Source of the DNA: Lentisphaerota bacterium
GTDB lineage: Bacteria; Verrucomicrobiota; Kiritimatiellia; UBA8416; JAIOPI01
Length of the DNA: 64,000 bases
Direction of reading: 5' to 3'
NCBI GenBank assembly: GCA_021413965.1
Contig: JAIOPI010000004.1
Span: forward strand, 1 to 64,000
The position numbers and the translations under genes are program-made. Of the stretch, positions 49,151-58,403 are shown in pieces; within the stretch, counting starts at the first letter, position 1, and each line of letters starts with the position of its first letter. A model generated the notes under the pieces. The model worked only from the letters and a program-made list of their open reading frames with translations. It did not search any database and was not told the origin of the DNA.

Positions 49151-50485
49151 ATGAAAAAAACGTTTGTCCTCGATACCAACGTCCTGCTCCATAACGCCGA
49201 ATCCATCCACAGCTTCGCCGACAATGATGTGGTTCTGCCGATGGCCGTCATCGAGGAACTCGACACCTTCAAGCGCGACAACACCGAACTCGGCCGCAAC
49301 GCGCGACAGGTCATCCGCGCACTCGACGACCTGCGCAGCCAGGGGAACCTGCGCGACGGCGTGCCCATTGGCAAGGGCGGCATCCTCAAGATCGTGGCCA
49401 CGCCCACCGTCGACCAGACGGAAGACCTCGGCCTCACGCAGACCGCCCCCGACAACCGCATCCTCTGGCTGGCCTACATGCTGCACCGCGCCGGCGACCA
49501 CGTTATCTTCGTCAGCAAGGACATCAACGCCCGCCTCAAGGCGGATGCCCTCGGGCTGCAGGCCGTCGATTTCGAAAAGCAGAAGGTCAACTTCGGCGAC
49601 CTGTACGCCGGTTTCCTGGAACTCACCGTATCCACCAAGACGCTGGAAGCGTTCTACAAAAGCGACACCTACGAGCAGCGCGGATTGGGCCGCTATCCCA
49701 ATGAGTTCCTGGTCCTGCACGAGCGCGGGCCCCGCAAGCGCACCGGCCTCGCGCGCGTGATCGAGCCCGGGCGCATCATGCACCTGAGCAACCGGCTCGA
49801 AAAAGTGTGGAACATCGCGGCCCGCAATCGCGAACAACGCATGGCCCTCGAACTGCTGATGGATCCCATGGTCCAGATCGTGACGCTCGTCGGGCAGGCC
49901 GGCACGGGCAAGACCCTCATCGCCCTGGCCGCCGCGCTGCACTGCACGCTGCGCCTGAAGCGCTACGACCGCGTCCTCGTCTCGCGCCCCGTCATCCCCA
50001 TGGGCCGCGATATCGGCTACCTGCCCGGCGCCAAGCTCGAAAAAATCTCCCACTGGATGCAGCCCATTTTCGACAACCTCACCTACCTGCTGCGCGACGG
50101 GGTTGACCTCGGCCCGCGCCTGAAGCGTAAAACCAAAATGACCGCACAGGAAAAGGTCGAAAAACTCCAGCGCGACAACATCATGGAAATGGAGGCGCTC
50201 ACCTATATCCGCGGGCGCTCCATCCCGCGCCAGTATGTGATCATTGACGAGGCGCAGAACCTCACGCCGCACGAGGTCAAGACCATCATCAGCCGCGCCG
50301 GCGAAGGCACCAAGATGGTCCTCACCGGCGATCCCTACCAGATCGACAACCCCTACCTCGACGCCTCGAGCAACGGACTGACCTACGCCGCCGAGAGGCT
50401 GAAGGGACAGGAACTGCACGGTCACGTGACCTTGCGGACCAGCGAGCGCAGCCCGCTCGCCGCCATCGCCGCCGAAAACCTGTGA
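49151..50485 (+). CDS. PIN-domain PhoH family ATPase/ribonuclease
   Basis: The product is 444 residues. An N-terminal PIN domain (K-K-T-F-V-L-D-T-N with Asp8, and downstream acidic residues in A-V-I-E-E-L-D and V-S-K-D) is fused to a PhoH ATPase domain with Walker A G-Q-A-G-T-G-K-T-L-I-A-L-A (about 247-259) and Walker B V-I-I-D-E-A-Q-N. This PhoH2-type architecture is an RNA helicase coupled to an endoribonuclease, acting in RNA turnover. It is followed after only six bases by the tautomerase gene, implying co-transcription. Confidence 0.95.
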   Translation: MKKTFVLDTNVLLHNAESIHSFADNDVVLPMAVIEELDTFKRDNTELGRNARQVIRALDDLRSQGNLRDGVPIGKGGILKIVATPTVDQTEDLGLTQTAPDNRILWLAYMLHRAGDHVIFVSKDINARLKADALGLQAVDFEKQKVNFGDLYAGFLELTVSTKTLEAFYKSDTYEQRGLGRYPNEFLVLHERGPRKRTGLARVIEPGRIMHLSNRLEKVWNIAARNREQRMALELLMDPMVQIVTLVGQAGTGKTLIALAAALHCTLRLKRYDRVLVSRPVIPMGRDIGYLPGAKLEKISHWMQPIFDNLTYLLRDGVDLGPRLKRKTKMTAQEKVEKLQRDNIMEMEALTYIRGRSIPRQYVIIDEAQNLTPHEVKTIISRAGEGTKMVLTGDPYQIDNPYLDASSNGLTYAAERLKGQELHGHVTLRTSERSPLAAIAAENL

Positions 50486-50491
50486 GGCCTT

Positions 50492-50839
50492 ATGCCGCTC
50501 ATTCACATCACGACGTCCGCGGCCATGGACCCCGCCCAGTCCGATGCCATCATCCGACGCGTGACCGATGTCGTCGCCACCATCACCGAAAAGGATGAGG
50601 ACTACGTCATGGTCCTGGTGGATACCGCCCGGGGCGGGGTCGGCGGCAGGCCGCAGCCGGTGGCCTTTGTGGACGTCCGCGCCATCGGCGGCCTCTACGA
50701 AGCCATCAACGCCAAGCTCTCCGCCGCCCTCTGCACCCTGCTCGCGGACGCGCTCCGCGTCCCGCCCGATGCCATCTACCTGACCTTCACCAGCTACCAC
50801 GGCGAGAACTGGGGCTGGAACGGCCGCACCTTCGATTGA
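50492..50839 (+). CDS. MIF-like tautomerase
   Basis: The product is 115 residues, the size of macrophage migration inhibitory factor (MIF) rather than of the 60-residue 4-oxalocrotonate tautomerases. It begins M-P-L-I-H-I-T-T-S with the catalytic N-terminal Pro exposed after Met removal, and ends with the MIF-type segment Y-L-T-F-T-S-Y-H-G-E-N-W-G-W-N-G-R-T-F. Such enzymes tautomerise phenylpyruvate-like compounds; the physiological substrate in bacteria is uncertain. A GAGG ribosome binding site lies at the end of phoH, six bases after whose stop it starts. Confidence 0.92.
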   Translation: MPLIHITTSAAMDPAQSDAIIRRVTDVVATITEKDEDYVMVLVDTARGGVGGRPQPVAFVDVRAIGGLYEAINAKLSAALCTLLADALRVPPDAIYLTFTSYHGENWGWNGRTFD

Positions 50840-50909
50840 CGCCCGCCCCCCGCCTCGCCCATGCGCTTTCTGGGTTGAAAGTTCGGCGTTGAACGGGGAA
50901 AGTTCCCCC

Positions 50910-52274
50910 ATGAACCTTGATCGCTTCTCCTCGTCCTTCGACCAGAACCGGGATCGCATCGTCAGCCAGTGGATGGAACTGCTCGCGTTCCCCAGCATCA
51001 GCACCGAGCCCGCTCACCACCGCGACTGCCTCGCCTGCGCCGAATGGCTCGTGCGCCACCTCCACAGCATCGGCTTCGATAACGCGCGCCTCCTGCAAAC
51101 GCCCGGCAAGCCGGTTGTCTTCGCCGAGCGCCCCGGGCGGCCCGGCAAGCCCGTCGTGCTGTTCTACGGCCACTACGACGTGCAGCCAGTCGACCCCGTC
51201 AGCGAATGGCGCACCCCGCCCTTCACCCCCACCCTCCTCGACGGCCGCATGCGCGCGCGTGGCGCCCAGGACAACAAGGGCCAGCACTTCTATGCGCTCA
51301 AGGCCCTCGAAACCCTCATCCGTGACGATCGCCTGCAGGCCACCGTCAAAATCATCATCGAAGGCGAGGAAGAGTGCGGCAGCCATGGCATCAGCGCCAC
51401 CATGACCGAATGGCGCGAACGGTTGCAGGCCGACCTGCTGCTCATCACCGACATCGCCATGGACGGCCCCCGCACCCCCACCATTACCATGGGCCTGCGC
51501 GGACTCATCCATCTGACCGCGGAACTGTCCGGCCCCCTCCGCGACCTGCACTCCGGCGCCCACGGCGGGGTCGCCCCGAATCCCGCCCTGGAACTCCCGC
51601 GGCTGCTCGCCACCCTGCACGCACGCGACGGCGTCATCGCCGTGCCGGGGTTCTACGACGGCGTGCAGCCGATCAGCCCCGAGGAGAAGGTCCTCGCCCT
51701 CTCCATGCCCTTCGATCCCGAGCTCTATCGCCGGCAGACCGGCGTCCCGCCCACCGGCGGCGAGCGTGGGCGCCCGGTCGCCGAACGTCTCGGCCTGCGC
51801 CCCTGCATCGACGTCAATGGAATCCACGCCGGCTTCGACGGGCCCGGGGTGAAAACCATCATCCCCGCCAAGGCCCGCGCCAAGCTGACCGCGCGCCTCG
51901 CCGCGGGCCAGGATCCCGCCCTGTGCCTGGCCGCCCTCGAGGCCCATCTGCGCCAGCACGCGCCCGAGGGGCTGACACTCACTATCGTCGAGAAAGGCGT
52001 GGGCGGGCCCGGGTTCCGCCTGAGCCCGCAATCCGAGTGGATCGCGCGCGCCGCCGCCACGCTGCGCGGCATGTACAACACCGAGCCGACCCGGCGCTGG
52101 GAAGGCGCCTCCATCCCCGTCATCGCCGGCCTGGCCCGCGTATCCGGCGCCGAACCCCTGCTGGTCGGGTTCGGGCTCGAAGAGGACAGCATCCACGCCC
52201 CCAACGAATCCTTCGCGCTCGAACAATTCCGCAATGGCTACCTCTACGTCGCCAGCCTGCTCGCCGGACTGTGA
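50910..52274 (+). CDS. M20 family dipeptidase/metallopeptidase
   Basis: The product is 454 residues. Zinc ligands and the catalytic base are visible: G-H-Y-D-V-Q-P-V (His88), G-A-Q-D-N-K-G-Q (Asp121), E-G-E-E-E-C-G-S (Glu153/154), a T-D-I-A-M-D-G segment, and S-I-H-A-P-N-E near the end for the last His. The dimerisation lid lies between about 190 and 320. This is the arrangement of M20 dipeptidases such as CNDP-type enzymes. The start at 50910 has GGGGAAAG upstream. Confidence 0.95.
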   Translation: MNLDRFSSSFDQNRDRIVSQWMELLAFPSISTEPAHHRDCLACAEWLVRHLHSIGFDNARLLQTPGKPVVFAERPGRPGKPVVLFYGHYDVQPVDPVSEWRTPPFTPTLLDGRMRARGAQDNKGQHFYALKALETLIRDDRLQATVKIIIEGEEECGSHGISATMTEWRERLQADLLLITDIAMDGPRTPTITMGLRGLIHLTAELSGPLRDLHSGAHGGVAPNPALELPRLLATLHARDGVIAVPGFYDGVQPISPEEKVLALSMPFDPELYRRQTGVPPTGGERGRPVAERLGLRPCIDVNGIHAGFDGPGVKTIIPAKARAKLTARLAAGQDPALCLAALEAHLRQHAPEGLTLTIVEKGVGGPGFRLSPQSEWIARAAATLRGMYNTEPTRRWEGASIPVIAGLARVSGAEPLLVGFGLEEDSIHAPNESFALEQFRNGYLYVASLLAGL

Positions 52275-52322
52275 GCAACACGACGCCGAACGGGCGTGTC
52301 CCGCCGCCGCGCACGCCGCCCC

Positions 52323-54710
52323 TTACGCCTTCAGGCGGCGCAGGCGCAGGGCGTTGACGATCACGGACACCGAGCTGACACTCATGGCCGCGCCTGCCAC
52401 CATCGGATTCAACAGCCACCCGAAAGCCGGATACAGGACACCCGCCGCCAGCGGAATGCCGATGGCGTTGTAGGCAAAGGCGAATACCAGGTTCTGGCGG
52501 ATGTTGCGCATCATCGCGCGGCTCAAGCGCACCGTGCGCACAAGGCCCCGCAGATCGCCCTTTACCAACGTCACGCCGGCGCTCTCCATGGCGACGTCCG
52601 TGCCCGTGCCCATTGCGATGCCCACGTGAGCGGCCGCCAGCGCCGGTGCGTCGTTGATGCCGTCGCCCGCCATGGCGACGATTCGCCCGCTCTGCCGAAG
52701 CGCCATGACGCGCGCATGCTTGCCGGCCGGATCCACCCCCGCCGTCACCTCGCCAATGCCCAGCTGGCGCGCCACGGCCAGCGCCGTGCGCGGGTTGTCG
52801 CCGGTCAGCATGATCAGGCTCACCCCCAGCGCCTGGAACGCACGAACCGTCTCGGCGGCATTCGCCTTGATGGGATCGGCGATGGCCAGCACCCCCGCCA
52901 GCCGCCCCGCCAGCGCCACGTAGACCACCGTGCGCCCCGCCGTCTCATGCGCCTCCGCCGCCTCGCGCAGGCCATCAAGCCCCGCCACGCCGCGCGCCCC
53001 CAGGAACCCCGGCGTCCCCGCCAGAACCTCGACGCCCCCCAGGCGGCCGGACACGCCGCCCCCCGTGACGGAGGCAAAATCCTCCACCGATTCCGCCGCC
53101 AGGCCCCGCTCCCGCGCGCCGCTCACGATCGCCGCCGCCAGCGGATGCTCGCTCGGCCCCTCGACGGCGGCCGCCACGCGCAGCACCTCGGAGGCGACGC
53201 CTCCCGGCACCACCACCACATCCAGCAACCGCGGCCGCCCTTCCGTCAGCGTGCCGGTCTTGTCAATCACGAGCGTATCCACCTGCTCCATGAGTTCCAT
53301 CACGTCCGCCCGCCGCACCAGCACGCCAAGCTGCGCACCGCGCCCCATGCCCACCATCACCGACATCGGCGTGGCCAGCCCCAGCGCACAGGGACAGGCG
53401 ATGATCAACACCGCCACCGCGTTCGCCATCGCATATGCCAGCCGCGGCTCCGGCCCCGCCACCGCCCAAACCGCGAACGTGACGAGCGCCGTGACCAGCA
53501 CGGCCGGCACAAAGAAGCCCGCCACCTTGTCCGCCACGCCCTGGATCGGCGCTCGGCTGCGCTGGGCCTCCGACACCATGGCCACGATGTGCGCCAGCAG
53601 CGTCTCGCGCCCCACTCGCGTGGCTTCCATCACGAAGCTCCCCGTCCCATTCACCGTGCCACCCGTCACCGGCTCGCCCGCTGCCTTTTCAACCGGCATC
53701 GCCTCTCCCGTCAGCATGGACTCATCCACGCGGCTGTGCCCCTCGCGCACCACGCCATCCACGGGCACCTTCTCCCCCGGCCGCACGCGCAGCCGATCCC
53801 CGGCGCGGACCGCCTCCAGCGGCACGTCCTCGTCCGCCGTGCCAGCGCGCAACCGGCGGGCGGTCGGCGGAACCAAGTTGAGCAGTGCCCGCAGGGCGTG
53901 CCCCGTGCGCTGGCGCGCCCGCAGTTCCAGCACCTGCCCCAGCAGCACCAGCACCACGATGACCGCCGCCGACTCGAAATACAGATCCGTCCGTCCGCCA
54001 TGGCGGGCAAACGCCGGCGGGAACAGCCCGGGCGCCAGCATCGCCAGCGCGCTGAACCCGTACGCAGCCCCAACCCCCAGCGCGATCAGCGTGAACATGT
54101 TGAGATGGCGATTCTGGACCGACCGCCAGCCGCGCACGAAGAACGGCCACCCCGCCCACAGCACCACCGGCGTCGTGAGCGCGAACTGCAGCCAGCGCGC
54201 CGCATCCCCCGTCGCCCAGGCCGCATGGCGCCATGCCGGGACCACGTGTGCCATCGCCATGACGAAGACGGGCGCCGTCAGCAGGGCGCCAATCCAAAGG
54301 CGGCGCGTCATGGACCGCCATTCGCCATCGTCACCGCCACCCGTCGCGGTCACCACCTTGGGCTCCAATGCCATGCCGCATTTTGGGCAATCGCCGGGAT
54401 GGTCCTGCTCGACCTCCGGGTGCATCGGGCACGTGTAGATGGAGGGCTCGCCCGCTCCCGCGGCGGGCTTGGGGCCTGGCCGTAAGCCGGCGGAGACCGC
54501 CGGCTCCAGTTCGGTATGCCGTTGCCGCTGGAGCCCGCGGTCCCCGCGGGGCGGGTCGGCGGGTCGGCTCTTCGCGTCCCCGCCCACCCCCTGCGCCTGG
54601 AACTTGTCCCGGCAGTGCGCCGAACAGAAGTAATGGTGGTGCCCATCCCGTTCGATGTGCAACGCTTTGGTCTCGTCCACCTGCATCCCGCATATCGGAT
54701 CGATTTGCAT
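52323..54710 (-). CDS. copA: Copper-type P1B ATPase with N-terminal YHS and heavy-metal-binding domains
   Basis: The product is 795 residues. A YHS domain (Cys7, Cys29, Cys33; residues 1-40) is followed by a linker and a heavy-metal-binding domain (Y-T-C-P-M-H-P-E-V...C-P-K-C-G-M, about 92-115) instead of an HMA domain. The ATPase core has A-C-P-C-A-L-G-L-A (metal site), T-G-E-A (actuator), D-K-T-G-T-L-T (phosphorylation), S-E-H-P-L (HP motif), G-D-G-I-N-D-A and M-S-V-S-S in the last helix. This matches CopA/CopB-like copper exporters. The linker at about 42-75 is encoded by a copy of repeat family 2. The gene is divergent from a Cys-tailed ECF sigma factor. Confidence 0.93.
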   Translation of the reverse strand: MQIDPICGMQVDETKALHIERDGHHHYFCSAHCRDKFQAQGVGGDAKSRPADPPRGDRGLQRQRHTELEPAVSAGLRPGPKPAAGAGEPSIYTCPMHPEVEQDHPGDCPKCGMALEPKVVTATGGGDDGEWRSMTRRLWIGALLTAPVFVMAMAHVVPAWRHAAWATGDAARWLQFALTTPVVLWAGWPFFVRGWRSVQNRHLNMFTLIALGVGAAYGFSALAMLAPGLFPPAFARHGGRTDLYFESAAVIVVLVLLGQVLELRARQRTGHALRALLNLVPPTARRLRAGTADEDVPLEAVRAGDRLRVRPGEKVPVDGVVREGHSRVDESMLTGEAMPVEKAAGEPVTGGTVNGTGSFVMEATRVGRETLLAHIVAMVSEAQRSRAPIQGVADKVAGFFVPAVLVTALVTFAVWAVAGPEPRLAYAMANAVAVLIIACPCALGLATPMSVMVGMGRGAQLGVLVRRADVMELMEQVDTLVIDKTGTLTEGRPRLLDVVVVPGGVASEVLRVAAAVEGPSEHPLAAAIVSGARERGLAAESVEDFASVTGGGVSGRLGGVEVLAGTPGFLGARGVAGLDGLREAAEAHETAGRTVVYVALAGRLAGVLAIADPIKANAAETVRAFQALGVSLIMLTGDNPRTALAVARQLGIGEVTAGVDPAGKHARVMALRQSGRIVAMAGDGINDAPALAAAHVGIAMGTGTDVAMESAGVTLVKGDLRGLVRTVRLSRAMMRNIRQNLVFAFAYNAIGIPLAAGVLYPAFGWLLNPMVAGAAMSVSSVSVIVNALRLRRLKA
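54484..54552 (-). repeat. Dispersed GC-rich palindromic repeat, family 2, copy 2, inside the copper ATPase gene
   Basis: Read on the minus strand it is nearly the element at 10404-10480: CGGGGACCGCGGGCTCCAG, a short variable centre, then ACTGGAGCCGGCGGTCTCCG. It is in frame and encodes part of the linker ([19 protein letters not shown]) between the YHS and heavy-metal-binding domains. Confidence 0.8.
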
Positions 54711-54832
54711 CGCGTGCCTCCCGGTGCCTGCTGTTCACCCCTGCAAACGCAGCCCCCCGGATTTTCTTACACCGGCCGCCCCGCATTCGTGAAATCCGTG
54801 GTTTCCGCCAGCGCTTTTGCGATACTCCCCCC

Positions 54833-55357
54833 ATGAACACCGTGCCGCCGGCGCTGTCTCAAAATCTGGCCACGTTCACGGCCTTTGCCCGCAAACGACT
54901 CGGGGACCGGGCCTTGGCCGAGGATGTCGTGCAGGACAGCCTGCTCCGGGCGCTGAAAGCCGACCGCGTGCCCGCGAATCACGATGAGGTCGTGACTTGG
55001 TTCTATCGCATCCTGCGCCGGGCCATCATTGACATCTACCGCCGGCGCGACACCCGCCAGCGCGCCTTGGAACGGTTTCGCGCGGAGTTCGATGAATCGC
55101 CCTCGCCCGCCGATGAACGGACGCTCTGCCAGTGCTTCCGCCGGCTCCTGCCCGCATGGCCCGCCTCCTATCGTGAGACGCTACAACGTGTCGATCTGGA
55201 CGGCCAGACTCCGGCCGAAGCCGCCGCCGCCCTCGGGATCAGCCTGAACAACTTGAATGTGAGGCTGCATCGCGCCCGCAAACGTCTGCGGCAGGAACTC
55301 GAACGCACCTGCCGCACCTGCAGCAAGCACGGCTGCCTCGATTGCACCTGCAGTTGA
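54833..55357 (+). CDS. ECF sigma factor with Cys-rich C-terminal tail
   Basis: The product is 174 residues. Region 2 (A-E-D-V-V-Q-D-S-L-L-R-A-L) and region 4 (T-P-A-E-A-A-A-A-L-G-I-S-L-N-N-L-N-V-R-L) are clear. The tail E-R-T-C-R-T-C-S-K-H-G-C-L-D-C-T-C-S has five Cys and one His, as seen in the CorE-like ECF group, whose C-terminal Cys-rich domain senses copper or other metals. It is divergent from the copper ATPase gene, with 122 bases between the starts. GATACT lies six bases upstream of the ATG, hinting at a short or absent leader. Copper-responsive control of copA is inferred. Confidence 0.92.
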   Translation: MNTVPPALSQNLATFTAFARKRLGDRALAEDVVQDSLLRALKADRVPANHDEVVTWFYRILRRAIIDIYRRRDTRQRALERFRAEFDESPSPADERTLCQCFRRLLPAWPASYRETLQRVDLDGQTPAEAAAALGISLNNLNVRLHRARKRLRQELERTCRTCSKHGCLDCTCS

Positions 55358-55464
55358 CCCGCCGCCCACCCACCCACTCCGCCACCCCGCCAGAGCGAGG
55401 GGCGTCGCGACACACCCACTGCAACCGCTGACGGTGAACGCCAGGGTTCAAGCGGTGCGCGCGA

Positions 55465-55860
55465 TCAGCCGGGCCCTTTGGCTCGGCATTCCCTCGCCTG
55501 AACGATGTCGTCTTCCGTGTTAAACTCGCCATCGCCGGCGGCGGATGAGATCCGAATCCGGCCATCCGGCAGCATCTCGACCCTCAAGGCGCGTCCCCAG
55601 AGGTCTAGTCGTGCCTGCTGAATGCCTTGGGGTAAGATGTATGGACCTGACCACCCCGGAACGCCTCGCGGCTCGATGAGGGCGAGGAAGGCGTCATCGG
55701 CAGGCGGACGCATACCGCAATCGGCCGTGTATCGCTCCATGGCATGAAGCAACACCGAGACGTGCACGCGGGTCTGCCTGGCATTGTCGAAGTGGCTGAC
55801 TCCGCGTGAACAGGATGTCAGACACAGAACCGTCACCGCCGCTATGAACAGATATCGCAT
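55465..55860 (-). CDS. Putative lipoprotein with GspG-like (type II pseudopilin C-terminal) domain
   Basis: The product is 131 residues from M-R-Y-L-F-I-A-A-V, chosen because it begins a lipoprotein signal ending L-C-L-T-S-C (Cys17). The mature part resembles the globular C-terminal domain of GspG: a helix M-E-R-Y-T-A-D-C-G-M-R-P-P, then W-S-G-P-Y-I, L-D-L-W-G-R-A-L-R and S-S-A-A-G-D-G-E-F-N-T-E-D-D-I, the last matching the calcium-binding loop. The usual pseudopilin N-terminal helix is replaced by the lipid anchor. No other secretion genes are nearby. Function unknown. Confidence 0.7.
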   Translation of the reverse strand: MRYLFIAAVTVLCLTSCSRGVSHFDNARQTRVHVSVLLHAMERYTADCGMRPPADDAFLALIEPRGVPGWSGPYILPQGIQQARLDLWGRALRVEMLPDGRIRISSAAGDGEFNTEDDIVQARECRAKGPG

Positions 55861-56165
55861 CGCGTCGTCCCGCCGAGCGCCATGGCGGTGCCTGACAAAT
55901 CCGTCACCAAGCTCCATTCAACAATATCGGAAAATCGGCTTTTCCGACAGTCTCAACATTCCGGCGATCCGACAGCGGGTCGCTCAACGGGAACAGCTCG
56001 TTGCCATCCACACCCGGCGCCGCGGCGGCGACTGGGCCCGGCATTTCGTGCGCGTCCGCGCCATGCAATCCCTCGCCGATCTGGCCGTCCCACCTGGGCT
56101 TGCGTAAGCTGCCCGAATTCAGGATGATGCACCGACTGCCCGCAACCGGAGCACACGCGTACCGC
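55861..56165. other. 305-base gene-free stretch
   Basis: This lies between divergently oriented genes. It holds an inverted repeat TCGGAAAA (55927-55934) / TTTTCCGA (55940-55947) and GC-rich sequence that stays open in the recD2 frame. An alternative recD2 start at about 56124 would shorten it. No other gene is apparent. Confidence 0.45.
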
Positions 56166-58403
56166 ATGGCACTGAACGGCCCCACATCGCCCGCCGCCGA
56201 CGACGCCCCCGCCGAGGAATTCACCGGCACCGTGGAGAACATCCTCTTCCGGTCGGAGGACACGGGCTACACCGTCTGCGCCATCGCCATCCCGAACCGG
56301 CCCGAGAAGATCACGATCGTCGGTCATTGCGCGGCCATCTGGCCCGGCGAGCTGCTGCGCACCCGCGGCAAGTGGGTGCGCCACAAGCAGCACGGCATGC
56401 AGTTCCAGGCCGACCTCATGGAATGCGTCGTGCCCACCTCCGCCCGCGGCATCGAGCGCTTCCTTGCCAGCGGCATGATCCGCGGCATCGGCAAGGTCAT
56501 GGCCAAGCGCCTCGTCACCCGCTTCGGCGAGGACACGCTGCGGGTGATCGAAAAAGACTCCGGGCGCCTCGAGGAAGTCGATGGCATCGGCGCCAAGCGC
56601 CGCCAGATGATCAAAGAGTCCTGGATCGAGCAGAAGGCCGTGCGCGACATCATGATCTTCCTCCAGGGGCACGGCGTCGGCACCGGGCAGGCCGCGCGCA
56701 TCTACCGCCAGTACGGGGCCCAGTCCATCGCCATCATCACGGAGAACCCTTACCGGCTCTGCGAGGACGTGTGGGGCGTGGGCTTCAAGTCCGCCGATCG
56801 CGTGGCGCTGAGCATGGGCATCCCGTCCCACTCGGCCGTGCGCTCGCGCGCCGGGCTGATCTACGTGTTGCAGACGTTCACCGACGAGGGACACTGCTTC
56901 TGCCAGGCGCCCGAATTGATCCTGCAGGCCCAGGCGCTGCTCGAGATCCCCGCCGAGATCCTGCAGGAGGCGCTCAACCACGAAGTGGCCCAGCGCAACC
57001 TGGTGCGGGAGGACGCCCGCATCTACCTGCCCTACCTGTACCAGGCCGAAATCGCCATCGCCGACAAGATCGCCGCCCTGCGGCGGACAAGCACCACCTT
57101 CCGCCCGATCGTCTCCGAGAAAGCCGTGCCCTGGGCGGAGGAGCAAATCAAGATCACGTTCGACGAACGCCAGGCCGCCGCCCTGCACATGGCGCTGACG
57201 GACAAGGTCTCCATCATCACCGGCGGCCCCGGCGTGGGCAAGACCACCATCATCCGCGCGCTGGTGGACATCTACGGCCGGCGCAACCTCAAGGTCTGCC
57301 TCGCCGCCCCCACCGGCCGCGCCGCCAAACGCATGGAGGAGGCCACCCGCCACGGCGCCAGCACCATCCACCGGCTCCTCAAGTACAGCCCGCGCACCAA
57401 CGCCTTCGAACACGGGCCCGGACATGCCGTCGAAGGCGACGTCTTCATCCTCGATGAAGTCTCCATGATCGACGTCCCGCTCATGGCCGCCTTCCTCGGC
57501 GCGCTGCCCGACTCCAGCGTCCTCGTGCTCGTGGGCGACATCGACCAGCTCCCCAGCGTCGGCCCCGGCAACGTCCTGCGCGACCTGATCCAGTCGGAGC
57601 AGATTCCCTGCGTGAAGCTCGAACACATCTTCCGGCAGGCGCACGGCGGACTGATCGTCCAGAACGCGCACCACATCAACCGCGGCGAGTTCATCGAGAC
57701 GCCCACCGGCGACGACGAATCGGACTTCTACTTCTTCGAGGCGCGCGAGCCGGAACAGGTCGTCAAGCGCCTGCTGGACCTCGTCACCAAGCACATCCCC
57801 GACAAGTTCGGGTTCGATCCGCTGGCCGAAATCCAGGTGCTGACGCCGATGCGCAAGAACGAGCTGGGCGCGGACAACCTGAACGTGCTGCTGCAGGAGG
57901 CGCTCAACCCCCACGGCCCCCACGTGTCGCGCTTCGGGCGCATTTACCGTGTGCGCGACCGCGTCATGCAGATCCGCAACAACTACGACAAGGAAACCTT
58001 CAACGGCGACGTCGGACTGGTCATGGAGATCGATCCGGACGACCAGAACGTGCTGGTGAATTTCGACGGGCACGAGGTGGTGTACGATTTCGCCGAACTG
58101 GACGAGCTCGTGCACGCCTACGCCTGCTCGATCCACAAGTCGCAGGGCAGCGAGTATCCCGCCGTGGTGCTGCTGATCGCGACCCAGCATTTCAAGCTGC
58201 TCCAGCGCAACCTGATCTATACGGCCATCACGCGCGGGCGCAAGCTGGTCTGCCTGGTGGGGTCCACGAAAGCGGTGGGCATGGCCATCCGGAACAACGA
58301 GATGCGCCTGCGCCGCACCGGGCTGGCCCAGCGGCTGATTGACCGGCTTGGCAGCAGCGGCGGGGCCGGCCAGCGCCGCCTGGAGCCCGTGGACGCGGGC
58401 TGA
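56166..58403 (+). CDS. recD2: RecD2-type ATP-dependent DNA helicase
   Basis: The product is 745 residues, within the RecD2 range. An N-terminal OB-like domain (E-E-F-T-G-T-V-E-N-I-L-F, 17-28) precedes helix-hairpin-helix segments (S-G-M-I-R-G-I-G-K-V-M-A, and V-D-G-I-G-A-K-R). The superfamily 1B motor has Walker A G-G-P-G-V-G-K-T-T, D-E-V-S-M-I-D, G-D-I-D-Q-L-P-S-V-G-P-G, and Y-A-C-S-I-H-K-S-Q-G-S-E-Y-P near the end. RecD2 unwinds DNA 5' to 3' and acts in repair in bacteria that often lack RecBCD. The start is uncertain (M at 56124 or 56127 also in frame). Confidence 0.95.
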   Translation: MALNGPTSPAADDAPAEEFTGTVENILFRSEDTGYTVCAIAIPNRPEKITIVGHCAAIWPGELLRTRGKWVRHKQHGMQFQADLMECVVPTSARGIERFLASGMIRGIGKVMAKRLVTRFGEDTLRVIEKDSGRLEEVDGIGAKRRQMIKESWIEQKAVRDIMIFLQGHGVGTGQAARIYRQYGAQSIAIITENPYRLCEDVWGVGFKSADRVALSMGIPSHSAVRSRAGLIYVLQTFTDEGHCFCQAPELILQAQALLEIPAEILQEALNHEVAQRNLVREDARIYLPYLYQAEIAIADKIAALRRTSTTFRPIVSEKAVPWAEEQIKITFDERQAAALHMALTDKVSIITGGPGVGKTTIIRALVDIYGRRNLKVCLAAPTGRAAKRMEEATRHGASTIHRLLKYSPRTNAFEHGPGHAVEGDVFILDEVSMIDVPLMAAFLGALPDSSVLVLVGDIDQLPSVGPGNVLRDLIQSEQIPCVKLEHIFRQAHGGLIVQNAHHINRGEFIETPTGDDESDFYFFEAREPEQVVKRLLDLVTKHIPDKFGFDPLAEIQVLTPMRKNELGADNLNVLLQEALNPHGPHVSRFGRIYRVRDRVMQIRNNYDKETFNGDVGLVMEIDPDDQNVLVNFDGHEVVYDFAELDELVHAYACSIHKSQGSEYPAVVLLIATQHFKLLQRNLIYTAITRGRKLVCLVGSTKAVGMAIRNNEMRLRRTGLAQRLIDRLGSSGGAGQRRLEPVDAG

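Noticed and set aside
48809..51004. 731-codon minus-strand open frame opposite phoH and the tautomerase
   Set aside because: It crosses two well-supported plus-strand genes and has no recognisable domain.
52296..54485. 729-codon plus-strand open frame opposite the copper ATPase gene
   Set aside because: A His/Arg-rich shadow of a gene with all P-type ATPase motifs.
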